NCBI GenBank assembly: GCA_947073285.1
Contig: CAMTJT010000003.1
Location: 50,690-114,689 of the forward strand
DNA length: 64,000 bases
Direction: 5' to 3'
Origin: an uncultured Clostridium sp.
Lineage (GTDB): Bacteria > Bacillota > Clostridia > TANB77 > CAG-508
This document shows positions 29,376-39,094 of this stretch, piece after piece (within the stretch, counting starts at the first letter, position 1; each line of letters opens with the position of its first letter). The notes beneath the pieces are model-generated. The model saw only the letters and a list, made by a program, of their open reading frames with translations. It was not told the DNA's origin and made no database searches. The position numbers and the translations under genes are program-made.

Positions 29376-30149
29376 TTATCTAATTAATAACCTTTCTACC
29401 CCTTCGGTTCTACATTTTTCGTCATTTATTTCAAACACACAACCATTAAAGATAGTATTGCCTTCTGCTAATTTGTATCTTTCAGGAAGTGATGTCACAA
29501 ATCTTTTGACAGATGCTTCTACATCCATACCTATTACAGAGTTTTCTGGCCCTGTCATTCCTAGGTCAGTAATATATCCTGTTCCTTTTTGGGTTATTTC
29601 TTCATCTGCTGTTTGTACATGTGTATGTGTTCCTACTAAAACTGTTACTTTTCCATCTAAGAAATGTTTCATTGCAATTTTTTCTGCTGTTGCTTCTGCA
29701 TGAAAATCAACTATAATAATATCTACCTGATTTTGTATTCTTTGTATAATTTCTTCTGCTACTGTAAATGGATTTTCAGAAAGCACATTCATATCTGTTC
29801 TACCAATTAAGTTTATAACAGCTATATTTTTTTCTTTACATTTATAAATGTGATATCCTTTTCCTACCACTCCTTTAGAATAATTAGCTGGCCTTATTAA
29901 TTTTGGATGATCTATAAAACTAAAAATATCTTTTTTGGCCCAAGTATGATTTCCCATTGTAAAACAGTTTATGTCTAATTTTAATAATTCATTCCAAGTT
30001 TTTAAAGTAAGTCCCATACCGCCTGCTGTATTTTCAGCATTTACAATAATAAAATCTATTTTCTTTTCTTCTTTTAATTTTGGCAATATTTGTTTTAATT
30101 TATCTAATCCATTTTCTCCTACAATATCACCTACTGTTAATATCCTCAT
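29376..30149 (-). CDS. ymdB: YmdB-family metallophosphoesterase
   Basis: 257 residues. Motifs of the TIGR00282 calcineurin-like family: GDIVG near the N-terminus, NAENTAGGMGL, MGNHTW, DFHAEATAEK and GTHTHVQTAD. In Bacillus YmdB hydrolyses 2',3'-cyclic nucleotides and influences biofilm genes. It is 134 bases upstream of spoVS on the same strand, as in many clostridia. Confidence 0.95.
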   Translation of the reverse strand: MRILTVGDIVGENGLDKLKQILPKLKEEKKIDFIIVNAENTAGGMGLTLKTWNELLKLDINCFTMGNHTWAKKDIFSFIDHPKLIRPANYSKGVVGKGYHIYKCKEKNIAVINLIGRTDMNVLSENPFTVAEEIIQRIQNQVDIIIVDFHAEATAEKIAMKHFLDGKVTVLVGTHTHVQTADEEITQKGTGYITDLGMTGPENSVIGMDVEASVKRFVTSLPERYKLAEGNTIFNGCVFEINDEKCRTEGVERLLIR

Positions 30150-30335
30150 TTGTTTTCTTCCTTCCTATTTTTTCTTTATCATACTACAAATTATATTATT
30201 GGTCAATTTTCTCTTTTCTTTTTTATAAAAATATGATACCATTTGTATACATTAGAATTTGCTAAGGCTTTTTATGAAGGTATTACCTAAGTTACATATC
30301 AGTATGTATAAGTACATTTCTAATGATTTTTCTAT

Positions 30336-30420
30336 GCGAATATGCTGGAATTGGCAGACAGGCACGTTTGAGGGGCGTGTGCTTTATGGCGTGTGGGTTC
30401 AAGTCCCACTATTCGCACCA
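30336..30420 (+). tRNA. tRNA-Leu, anticodon GAG
   Basis: 85 bases from GCGAATATGCTGGAATTGG to an encoded CCA. The acceptor stem GCGAATA / TATTCGC closes, a long variable arm is present as expected for Leu, and the anticodon loop TTGAGGG gives GAG. Confidence 0.92.
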
Positions 30421-30468
30421 ATATGGATGTTTTTATGGGATTTAACATTCCATAAGAACATTTTTTAT
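30421..30468 (+). terminator. terminator after tRNA-Leu
   Basis: Imperfect hairpin around TTTTATGG / CCATAAGAA and then a T-run, right behind the tRNA. Confidence 0.6.
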
Positions 30469-30469
30469 T

Positions 30470-30612
30470 GTGTAGGAAAAATCGACTTTTATCTTGGCAT
30501 AATATAAAATTTTTTCGTATACAACAAGGTTAGGTTTCCTTAATCTGTGTAGTTGCGAAGCAACTTTCACAAGTGTGTGTTGGAAGCTTTGCTTCTGTTA
30601 ACGCACACCTTT
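30470..30612. repeat. interspersed intergenic repeat, copy B (inverted)
   Basis: Reverse complement of the block at 13095-13230: it holds ACAACAAGGTTAGGTTTCC, AGTTGCGAAGCAACTT, CACAAGTGTGTG and CGCACACCT in the mirrored order. The copies differ mainly in the hairpin loops, often with paired changes, which suggests a structured RNA or DNA. Confidence 0.85.
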
Positions 30613-30679
30613 TTTGCCTCTTAAAAATTTTTTTTAATTTTGTGAACTGTTCTTTATGTTAAAATAATTTGCTAATAGC

Positions 30680-30708
30680 TTGATTTTTATGTAGACTTAC
30701 AGTATAAT
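30680..30708 (+). promoter_or_regulatory. promoter of the 105-residue orphan gene
   Basis: TTGATT at 30680-30685 and TATAAT at 30703-30708, spacer 17. A leader of about 95 bases lies between it and the ATG. Confidence 0.65.
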
Positions 30709-30810
30709 GTACTTATAATTTTCGTGGGTACAACGAATTAACAAATGTACCACTTTCATTATCTTTTACATCTATTAATGTAATTGATTGTGAATGCTGT
30801 TGGAGGCATT

Positions 30811-31128
30811 ATGTGTTTTATCAAGGAAAAAACCGCAGAAACTATGGAATGCGAACAAATCTGCCACAGAATGCAGAACGCCAGTCTTCGGTATGCCATC
30901 GATTTTTTAAGAAATAACCCGCATAATACTCCTGCTGTTCTTGCAACTTTGGAATCTACTTATAATTTGCTGGCAGTGTATTCTTGTTTCCCTTGTAAAT
31001 GCTTATCTAAAAGAATACATCATGTATACACTAATGTAAAATCTACCCATGCAGACTCACGTGACAGCCAGAAAGTTATGATAGATATGTTAATTTTAGA
31101 ATTGGAGGCATTCTTAAACAACAGCTAA
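30811..31128 (+). CDS. orphan protein, 105 residues, cysteine-containing, unknown function
   Basis: Unrecognised. The product is mostly helical with six Cys residues (MECEQICHRM, CFPCKCLSKR). It has its own promoter and a strong terminator and is G+C-richer than its neighbours, like the orphan genes at 382, 686 and 8781. CTT CGG TAT in the first third uses CGG as Arg. GGAGG is only four bases before ATG 30811; an upstream in-frame TTG at 30784 has no ribosome site. Confidence 0.6.
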   Translation: MCFIKEKTAETMECEQICHRMQNASLRYAIDFLRNNPHNTPAVLATLESTYNLLAVYSCFPCKCLSKRIHHVYTNVKSTHADSRDSQKVMIDMLILELEAFLNNS

Positions 31129-31133
31129 ACCAC

Positions 31134-31174
31134 AAAAAAGAAACCTCTTTTGAGAAAAAGAGGTTTCTTTTTTT
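31134..31174 (+). terminator. intrinsic terminator
   Basis: AAAAAGAAACCTCTTTT / AAAAGAGGTTTCTTTTT perfect stem with a long T-run. Confidence 0.9.
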
Positions 31175-31269
31175 GTAGTTATGTAGTAAAATAAAAATGA
31201 TTAGATTATGAATATAATACTAATCACTTTTGTACTTTAATAAAAATTTAATGTACATGGGAGGTTGTA

Positions 31270-31842
31270 ATGATGAAAGAAGAATTTATAGAATTATTAA
31301 AAAGTATAAATAGAACTGGTATGGATAAATTAATTGCCTATATTGAAAAAACAGATTTCTTTAAGGCTCCTGCTAGTACTAGATTTCATGGAAATTATGA
31401 AGGTGGCCTATTAGAACATAGCCTAAATGTTTATCACTTATTAAAAGAAAAATTATCACATAAACCATACTTTGATATGGTAAAAGCATCTGATGAAACT
31501 ATTATTTTAATTACTTTATTACATGATTTGTGTAAAGCTAATTTTTATACTGTAGATTATCGTAATAAGAAAAACGAAGATGGTGTTTGGGTAAAAGAAC
31601 CCTATTATACTGTAAATGATACCATTCCTTATGGTCATGGAGAAAAATCAGTTATGATGATTAGCAAATTTATTGATTTAACCTTAGAAGAAATGTATGC
31701 AATTCGTTGGCATATGGGCTTTACCGAGCCAAAAGAATTATACAATACCCTTAGTAATGCTTATGAAAAATACCCATTAGCCTTAGCTTTACATGAGGCA
31801 GATTTAGAAGCTACTTATTTAATTGAGTCTAGAAACAAATAA
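31270..31842 (+). CDS. HD-domain hydrolase
   Basis: 190 residues. The HD motifs HSLNVY and LLHDLCK are intact, followed by GHGEKS and a late HEADLEATY. GAGG is five bases before the ATG. This compact HD family of Firmicutes has no assigned substrate. The partial repeat at 31844 follows directly. Confidence 0.8.
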   Translation: MMKEEFIELLKSINRTGMDKLIAYIEKTDFFKAPASTRFHGNYEGGLLEHSLNVYHLLKEKLSHKPYFDMVKASDETIILITLLHDLCKANFYTVDYRNKKNEDGVWVKEPYYTVNDTIPYGHGEKSVMMISKFIDLTLEEMYAIRWHMGFTEPKELYNTLSNAYEKYPLALALHEADLEATYLIESRNK

Positions 31843-31843
31843 T

Positions 31844-31900
31844 AAGAAACCTAACCTTATTGTATAGGAAAAATCTATGATTTTTCCTATACAATAAAAA
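31844..31900. repeat. interspersed repeat, copy C (3' part only)
   Basis: Shares AGAAACCTAACCTT-TTGTATA and the perfect hairpin TTGTATAGGAAAAATC / GATTTTTCCTATACAA with copy A (13095-13230). It may serve as the terminator of the HD gene. Confidence 0.75.
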
Positions 31901-31942
31901 AAGAAGCCCCCTTCTTTTCTCTATTTTCTAAGGAGACTATCT

Positions 31943-32860
31943 ATGAAATTAACTTATATTGTTCCTCAAAATTGTACTTATTATAATGTAAAAGAAGTCT
32001 TAAAGGCAGAATTCTTAATGTCTGACAGACTTCTTATTAAACTAAAAAAAATGCAAAACATTTTTCTAAATGAACAATCTGCTTATGTACATCACCCTGT
32101 TCAATGTGGTGATATTATTTCTTGTGATTTAAATTATGAAGAAGATAATTCTAATATTATTCCTACTCATATACCTTTATCTATTTTATATGAAGATGAA
32201 GCTTTTTTAATTATTGATAAGTTAGCTGGCATACCTATTCATCCATCACAAGACCATTATTTAGATAGTTTATCTAATGGTGTTCGTTTTTATTTTGATA
32301 CCATTGGTTTAAAAAAGAAAATTAGACCTGTTAATCGATTAGATAAAGATACCTCTGGAATTGTTATTTTCGCCAAAAACGAATATATTCAAGAATGTTT
32401 AGTAAAACAAATGAAGTCAAAAAATTTTGTAAAAAAATATATTGCTTTTGTATCTGGTCATTTAGATAAAAAACAAGATACTATCTGTGCTCCTATTGCA
32501 AGAAAAGAAAATAGTATTATTGAAAGATGTATCAATGAAAATGGAGATTCTGCCATTACACATTATAAGGTACTTGATACTAAAGAAATATATTCTTATC
32601 CTTATGAAATTGTAGAATGTACTTTAGGAACTGGAAGAACTCATCAAATTAGAGTTCATTTTGCTTACCTTGGTCATCCTCTTTTAGGTGATACTCTTTA
32701 TGGTTCTTCTTCTCCTTTTATTAGTAGACAAGCTTTACATAGTTACTATGTTTCTTTTATTCATCCACTTAGTAAAAGGCTAATTACTTTTCAATCCAAT
32801 TTGCCTGAAGATATGACAACTCTATATGCAAAACAAAAACATGATACTAATTTAAATTAA
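31943..32860 (+). CDS. RluA-family pseudouridine synthase
   Basis: 305 residues. N-terminal S4-like region, then the catalytic motif RPVNRLDKDTSGIVIFAK (Asp in RLD) and the late GTGRTHQIRVHFAYLGHPLLGD. These enzymes isomerise uridines in 23S rRNA or tRNA. AAGGAG precedes the ATG. The exact target cannot be told. Confidence 0.92.
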   Translation: MKLTYIVPQNCTYYNVKEVLKAEFLMSDRLLIKLKKMQNIFLNEQSAYVHHPVQCGDIISCDLNYEEDNSNIIPTHIPLSILYEDEAFLIIDKLAGIPIHPSQDHYLDSLSNGVRFYFDTIGLKKKIRPVNRLDKDTSGIVIFAKNEYIQECLVKQMKSKNFVKKYIAFVSGHLDKKQDTICAPIARKENSIIERCINENGDSAITHYKVLDTKEIYSYPYEIVECTLGTGRTHQIRVHFAYLGHPLLGDTLYGSSSPFISRQALHSYYVSFIHPLSKRLITFQSNLPEDMTTLYAKQKHDTNLN

Positions 32861-32886
32861 TACCATGTTTTTTATTATTTATTAAA

Positions 32887-33236
32887 ATAGTAAATCTGTA
32901 AGCCGGGTTCTGTCTTGGATAGTCATTTATCTAGTACTTATATTGCTATAAATATCATGCCACCAAATTAGGAAAACGGCGAGTAGCCTTAGCTTTCCTG
33001 GCTCGGTGTTGCTCCAGATGGGGTTTACACTGCCTAATATGTCACCATACTAGCGGTAGGCTCTTACCCTGCCTTTTCACCCTTACCTAATTTTAAAAAC
33101 TTAGGCGGTTATTTTCTGTTGCACTTTCCTTAAGGTTGCCCTCACTGGACGTTATCCAGCATCACTACTCTATGGAGCCCGGACTTTCCTCGTACGCTGT
33201 CTTTCGACCTTGCTATACGCGACTATCTAATTTACT
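32887..33236 (-). ncRNA. rnpB: RNase P RNA (bacterial class A)
   Basis: About 350 bases. The minus strand shows the conserved GAGGAAAGTCCGGGCT near the 5' end, GAGGGCAACC and, near the 3' end, AGACAGAACCCGGCTTACAG. The 5' and 3' ends pair. This is the catalytic RNA that matures tRNA 5' ends. Confidence 0.95.
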
Positions 33237-33330
33237 ACTTTTTTATTATACTATATTTTACTAGAAAAAGCAATTAGTTAATGGCTATCTCTGTAAGTAA
33301 AAGAGAAAAAGTAAAAAAACTACTATCTAT

Positions 33331-33627
33331 TTATTTCTTACTTTCTACTATCTTCACAATATCTGCAATATAATCTCCTATAATTGGAATATTTAAAGTT
33401 ACAATTTTTTGAAGTACGATTAATAAAATAGCAGTTAAAATGGTAAAACCAATTCCAATTCCTATCCCTTTTGCAATTCCTGTCATTAAATTTCGAAGTA
33501 ATAATTCTTTTTTATTTCCCAATAGTTCAGCTAAATCTAATATATTATTTTTGGTTAATACAAAATTTAGTTGTTCTATATTTTTTAATAATTGCCTTTC
33601 TAGTTTACTTTTTCTATTTTTGAACAT
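33331..33627 (-). CDS. small membrane protein, DUF5665-like
   Basis: 98 residues: a basic amphipathic N-terminus, NLMTGIAKGIGIGIGFTIL leading into a membrane segment (ILTAILLIVLQKIVTL), and a C-terminal amphipathic end. The Gly-rich repeat before the segment suggests DUF5665, but I recognise it only from that pattern. Confidence 0.6.
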   Translation of the reverse strand: MFKNRKSKLERQLLKNIEQLNFVLTKNNILDLAELLGNKKELLLRNLMTGIAKGIGIGIGFTILTAILLIVLQKIVTLNIPIIGDYIADIVKIVESKK

Positions 33628-33748
33628 AAAAAATCCTCCATCTATTATTAAGATGGAGAATTTTTTAAATTTTATTCATTTTTAATTTGTAAATAACTCA
33701 TGTTAAAAGCAAGAAAATATATATGATTAAAGATTCTTCTTGCCAGCT

Positions 33749-36589
33749 CTAATCTAAAGTATTTAATTCTACCTTATTTTCACTAATGCTATTATTCTTA
33801 TTGCTATTTTTATCTAATTGTTTCTTCAATTTTTCTAGCTTTGTAATTAGTTCTTGTAATTTTGACATGTCTTTTCCTATCATTTCCCAATTACTATTTT
33901 CACTAGATTGTTTTAAATTATTATTTGCTTTAATAATAGCTTCCATTAAACCTTCTATATCTTCTGTATTTTCTACTTCAATATCAACTGCATATTGTGA
34001 TACTAGATTATTTAATGCAATTTCTAAAGTATTTCCAATTGCTACTTTGTTTCCAGATGCCACTACTACTTTCTTCAAAATAGGTGTAGCATCTTCTTCA
34101 TTTAAATATTGTTGATAAATTGGCTCTACATAGAGTAAAGAATTGTTTATTGGAATAACAATCATATTTTTGCTAATTCTAGTACCTGTTACATTTAAGC
34201 TTTCAATCTCTTTTGAAATAGTTTCATCTTGTTCTAATTGGGTATCAATTTGCATTGGCCCTAAAATATTACTATCTGATGGATATTTATATAATACTAA
34301 TTTAGGATTTCCATTTTCATAACTACCCACTAAATAAGCTGCTATATTTTGCTTTTGATATGGTGTATATGGCAATACTAAGCCTAAAGTAGCTATATTA
34401 TTATCTACTGTTTTTACCATAGCATAATATGGTTTGATTTCTGTACCTGTTTTGGTAGAAACTTTTGTTATATTATGAGTAGCAACTTCCCATATATCAT
34501 CACCTCTATATAATACATCAGTTTGAATATGATGATATCTTTCCATAATTTCTGCTTGAATATTATACAAAAATTCTGGATAAACAAATTGACTACTAAT
34601 ATCTTCTGGAATAGAGGCATCTTTATCTACAAATAAATCTTTATAAACTTTTTGATATGCCATGATAATAGGATCGTTTCTGTCTGTAATATAATATTTT
34701 ATTGTTCCATCATAAGCATCTATTAGTACCTTTACAGAATTTCTAATATAGTTAATGTCTGTTTTATTTAATAAACTATCTTTTTGTAAGGTAGTTCTTT
34801 GTGAATATGGATAACAATCTGATGTGGTATAAGCATCTAATACCCATATTAGTTTTCCCTCGCTATTTACTACCAAATATGGACTTTCATCATATAATAA
34901 ATATGGCATTAATGTTTTTGCCCTTTGAATAATATTACGATTGATTAATATTTTACTTTCATTACTTACATTACCTGAAAATGCTAACTTTAAGTCTTTT
35001 TCTTTAATAGCCAAGATAATTCTGTCTATTAAATTTAAGTTTAGTCCAGCTTGCCCTTCATATATATTTTCTGCATTTTCTGCTTTAGATGAGCTAACAA
35101 TTGGATAGTCAAATTCTACCTTTCCATTACTATTGGTAACTACTGTATTGTTTGTTTCTAGCCCAAAATAAATTCTTGGCTGGCTAATTTCTACTATTTT
35201 TTCTTCATTTTGTGTAAGACCTTTTTGCAAATGTTTTAGTTCTCCATTTTCTGCAACTTCTGTAGCAGAGGTAACAATTACACCATATCCATGAGTATAT
35301 TCATATGTTTTATTATTATAAGTACCTGCTGAACTTGTAATTTCTCTTGGAGAAATATATACCAAACTTGGTTTACCTTTAATTATATAATTTGCCATTT
35401 GAGTAGTACGATATGTATAGTATCCTTTGTTGGTTTGCAAAGTATTTAAATTTTTTAGTACAGTTTCTTTTCCTGCAAGTACAATATTTTCTACTACGGT
35501 TTGATTTTGCTCTAAATCTTCTTTTGTAATAGTTTGGCTTTCTCCTACATTGATTTCTTCTATATTAATTCCATAAGCTTGTCTTGTAGAATTTATATTG
35601 GCTTTTATGTATTTTTGTTGTTTATCTAATTCATTTGGATTTGCATATATAAGTTCAAAACCTGCAAGTACAATAAGCATTGCCATTAAGTAAACAGGAA
35701 CTACTGCAAGTGATAACATTACCCTTTTTGTATTTCCCTTTTTGAAATAATGAACTGCTATTATAACACATGAAAGAATAATGACTGATAAAATACGATA
35801 TCCCCATAATTTTACTGTTACTTCTGAAAGACCTGCTCCCCATAAAGCATAAGATGTTACACCATCTTGTAAATTTAAAAATCTTTGAAGTCCTACATTT
35901 AAGGTTTCTATAAAAATAATGCTTGCTAAAAGAATAGCAATAATTATAATATTGTTGCAAAGTTGTTTTAATAAACGACTTTTTTTCAAGGTTTCTCTAT
36001 CTATTCCATCAAAATAAAAGTTAAATACTATAATATAATATAAAGTTGCATATATAGTTAACCCTACTACAATTGTCATAAAATAACGTAAAATGAATTG
36101 CATAAATGGTTGTACAAAAATGAAATAACTAATATCATAGTTTAAAACTGGGTCTAATAATTCAAAGGCAGTCGCATTCATACAAAGCATTAATTTTTTT
36201 AAGATGATATTTGTAATAAAAAAACTAACTACTATTGCTACAATAAAGGCAATCGACTTATTTAACATTTTAGGCATTGGCTTTTTTTCATCTTCAAAAA
36301 ATGGTATTAGCCCCTTTTGGATTCTTTTGTTTGTCCAAAAAATTAGAATAAATAGCAATAAAAAGTTAGCAGTAAAGGTAACTACTTGATAAAGTATATT
36401 TTGCCAAAAGATACTTAAATATTGTTCTCCTAATTCTAAGGTTTCTAAATAATCTCCTCGATAAATAATATAACCAATTAAGACTACTAAACTTAAGAAT
36501 GCTAATACAATCCACACTCTTCTTTTATTATTTTTAGCTTGTCCATTTTTTTCTTTTGTGAGTACTTGGTTGTTTTTTGTTTCTTCCAT
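33749..36589 (-). CDS. UPF0182 family membrane protein
   Basis: 946 residues. Seven hydrophobic segments occupy about the first 330 residues, with the typical LLDPVLNYDISYFIFVQPF, followed by a large extracellular domain containing YTTSDCYPYSQ and a low-complexity acidic C-terminus. UPF0182 proteins are widespread in Firmicutes and Actinobacteria; no function is established. Length and order fit the family. Confidence 0.92.
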   Translation of the reverse strand: MEETKNNQVLTKEKNGQAKNNKRRVWIVLAFLSLVVLIGYIIYRGDYLETLELGEQYLSIFWQNILYQVVTFTANFLLLFILIFWTNKRIQKGLIPFFEDEKKPMPKMLNKSIAFIVAIVVSFFITNIILKKLMLCMNATAFELLDPVLNYDISYFIFVQPFMQFILRYFMTIVVGLTIYATLYYIIVFNFYFDGIDRETLKKSRLLKQLCNNIIIIAILLASIIFIETLNVGLQRFLNLQDGVTSYALWGAGLSEVTVKLWGYRILSVIILSCVIIAVHYFKKGNTKRVMLSLAVVPVYLMAMLIVLAGFELIYANPNELDKQQKYIKANINSTRQAYGINIEEINVGESQTITKEDLEQNQTVVENIVLAGKETVLKNLNTLQTNKGYYTYRTTQMANYIIKGKPSLVYISPREITSSAGTYNNKTYEYTHGYGVIVTSATEVAENGELKHLQKGLTQNEEKIVEISQPRIYFGLETNNTVVTNSNGKVEFDYPIVSSSKAENAENIYEGQAGLNLNLIDRIILAIKEKDLKLAFSGNVSNESKILINRNIIQRAKTLMPYLLYDESPYLVVNSEGKLIWVLDAYTTSDCYPYSQRTTLQKDSLLNKTDINYIRNSVKVLIDAYDGTIKYYITDRNDPIIMAYQKVYKDLFVDKDASIPEDISSQFVYPEFLYNIQAEIMERYHHIQTDVLYRGDDIWEVATHNITKVSTKTGTEIKPYYAMVKTVDNNIATLGLVLPYTPYQKQNIAAYLVGSYENGNPKLVLYKYPSDSNILGPMQIDTQLEQDETISKEIESLNVTGTRISKNMIVIPINNSLLYVEPIYQQYLNEEDATPILKKVVVASGNKVAIGNTLEIALNNLVSQYAVDIEVENTEDIEGLMEAIIKANNNLKQSSENSNWEMIGKDMSKLQELITKLEKLKKQLDKNSNKNNSISENKVELNTLD

Positions 36590-36714
36590 TGCTTGCTATA
36601 TTCACTCCTTTTTTCGTGTATTACTTTATTCTTGTTTACATTTTTCATTTTATATAAGAACTTTATTGGTTTGTATAAACTAATTGTATAACTCATTTTT
36701 TTCTTGCATTCAAC

Positions 36715-37620
36715 TTAGATTAATGCTTTTACAAAATCTTCACTATTAAAGATTTCCATATCGTCTATTTGTTCTCCTACACCAACAAATTTTACTGGCA
36801 TTTGGTTTTCTGCTACAATTCCTACTACTACGCCACCTTTAGCCGTTCCATCTAATTTTGTTAAAATAAGGCCATTAATATCTACTGTTTCTTTAAATGC
36901 TTTTACTTGTAAAATGGCATTTTGCCCTGTTGTTGCATCTAGCACCATTAAAACTTCCTTAGAGGCATTTGGCAATTCTTTATCAATTACCTTTTTTATT
37001 TTTATTAGTTCATCCATTAAATATTTCTTGTTGTGTAATCTACCTGCTGTATCACAAATAAGCACATCACTGCCTGTTTGTTTTGTTATTTGGATAGCAT
37101 CATATACTACCGAAGCAGGGTCTGACCCCTCTTCTCGTTTTACCATCTGGCAGTCTGCTCTTTTAGACCATATCTCTAATTGTTCTACTGCAGCTGCTCT
37201 AAAGGTATCTGCTGCTGCAATTACTACCTTTTTTCCATCTTGTTTTAAACGATTTGCAATTTTACCAATAGAAGTAGTTTTTCCAACACCATTTACCCCT
37301 ACTACTAAAATGACAGATGGATTTGTTTCTAATTTTAGTCCATTATCTACTTCGTCTAAAATATTTTGTATTTCTGTTCTTAAGGCATTTTTTACACCTT
37401 CTTCATCTTCTATTTTTTCTTTTTTAATTTTTTCTCTTAAATTACTAATGATTTTAGTAGAAGTTTCTACTCCTACATCTGACATAATAAGTGCCTCTTC
37501 TAGTTCTTCTAATAGTTCTTCATCTACTTTTCTAAAGTTGCTAAATACATTATTTATTTTTTCATCAAATGAACTCTTAGTTTTGCTCAAACCTTGCTTT
37601 AGTTTATCAAAAAATCCCAT
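36715..37620 (-). CDS. ftsY: signal recognition particle receptor FtsY
   Basis: About 301 residues. Four-helix N domain, then GTPase motifs GVNGVGKTTS (G1), ADTFRAAAVEQL, DTAGR (G3) and TKLDGTAKGG (G4 and after). Start at 37620 (MGFFDKLKQGL) with GAGGAG upstream; the longer frame lacks a site. It docks SRP-ribosome complexes at the membrane. ffh is not in the window. Confidence 0.96.
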   Translation of the reverse strand: MGFFDKLKQGLSKTKSSFDEKINNVFSNFRKVDEELLEELEEALIMSDVGVETSTKIISNLREKIKKEKIEDEEGVKNALRTEIQNILDEVDNGLKLETNPSVILVVGVNGVGKTTSIGKIANRLKQDGKKVVIAAADTFRAAAVEQLEIWSKRADCQMVKREEGSDPASVVYDAIQITKQTGSDVLICDTAGRLHNKKYLMDELIKIKKVIDKELPNASKEVLMVLDATTGQNAILQVKAFKETVDINGLILTKLDGTAKGGVVVGIVAENQMPVKFVGVGEQIDDMEIFNSEDFVKALI

Positions 37621-37755
37621 TTTTCTTTTCTCCTCTTGTATTTTATGTATGTATTTTACCATGTTCTTTAGAATATAGCAACCCTTTTACTAAGTGATAC
37701 CTTTTCTGCAATTTATTTTTTTAACTAGACCTGATACATTTTCTCTTCTTTTATT

Positions 37756-38929
37756 CTATAATAACCCTTTATAATATTTCCAAGCAAGCACACGAAAAAC
37801 TAGCTTATTGACCACATCTTCTTCTATTTTTCTTTCTTCTATTGCTTTTTTTACAGAACTAATGCCTTCTTTATAATTTGAAGTGATTATAAGATTATTT
37901 TCTGCAATAACGGCTTTTACCACTGCTTCTTTATCGCTTGCAACTGCAGTCATTGCTAAATCATCTGTAATTATTATTCCTGTAAAGTTTAGGTCTTTTC
38001 TTAATAGTTGATGAACATTTGGTGATAGTGAAGCTGGATTTTTTTCATCTATGCTAGTTACAATATTATGACTAACTAGTACTGTTTCTGCTCCTTGTTT
38101 TATTCCTGCTCTAAAAGGTTCTAAATCCTTTTGTTGTATTTCTTCGTTAGTTCTTTTATCTATTGAACTGCTCGTATGTGTGTTACTATTATTTCCATAT
38201 CCAGGAAAATGCTTTAAACAGTATGAAACTCCTGTATTTTTACTACTAGCAATTACAGTTTTTGCATATGTTGCAGTCAATTTTTCATTTTCTCCCAAAG
38301 TTCTTGTATATATATAATCTGTCTGTTTTTGTGCTATGTCTACTACTGGTGCTAGATTTAGATTAATTCCTAAATTTCTTAGAATTTTGCTTTTTTCTAT
38401 TGTATCTTTTTCTATTTCTGCAAAACCTCCGTTTTTGATATAATTCTCTTGGAGATTGAAATTTGCTTTTTGCTAAGTTTTTATTACTACTAATTCTTAC
38501 AACTTCTCCGCCTTCTTCATCTACTGCTATTACTAAGGGTATATTAGATGCTTTTTGCAAATTTCCTATCATTTCTTGTACTTGTTTTTCTGTTTTATTT
38601 TTAAAGTCTTTCTCAAAAAATAAATAACCACTAAAATGATATTCTTTAAGAGCCTCTATTGAATTGTCACTTGGATAACATATTAAGAATAATTGTCCTA
38701 TTTTTTCTTCTAAACTTAAGGTTTGTAGTTTTTCATAAGCTTTTTCATAATATTTACTAAATATTCCATTATCTTGCCATTGTTTTGGAACTTTACTTTC
38801 TATTTTAATATTTTCCATTTTTTCTTCTTTCTTCGCCATTTCATTTTTTTGTAGTCTCTTTGTAGTAAAATATCCAGTTATTATAACTAATATTATTACA
38901 ATTATAACAATAAAAATTTTCTTTGACAC
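37756..38929 (-). CDS. glycoside hydrolase family 3 (NagZ-like), read through a +1 shift at CGG
   Basis: About 390 residues with an N-terminal membrane anchor (IFIVIIVIILVIITGYF). The family-3 barrel shows LFLICYP, AVDEEGGEVVRI, then KHFPGYGNNSNTHTSS and the nucleophile region GIIITDDLAM. Codon 167 is CGG (38431-38429, AAA CGG AGG). The 0 frame runs on as a basic stretch to a stop; skipping the C gives GGFAEIEKDTIEKSKILRNL, a normal GH3 helix. Family members cleave N-acetylglucosamine from cell-wall muropeptides. Confidence 0.88.
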
Positions 38930-39094
38930 TATTTTTTCTCCTTTTTTATTTATATATCTATGTTTTTAGTTTAGAAGTTATGAGATTCTTGTTCTCTTTC
39001 TATTAGGATTTGTAAATAAATTACAATACAAATATAGCAAAAACTGTTAAAATATATTATAATTTCATTAACTAATTGTAGGATGGTATGTAAA

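Noticed and set aside
30259..30507. 82-residue frame over tRNA-Leu
   Set aside because: Shadow of the tRNA gene and of the repeat that follows.
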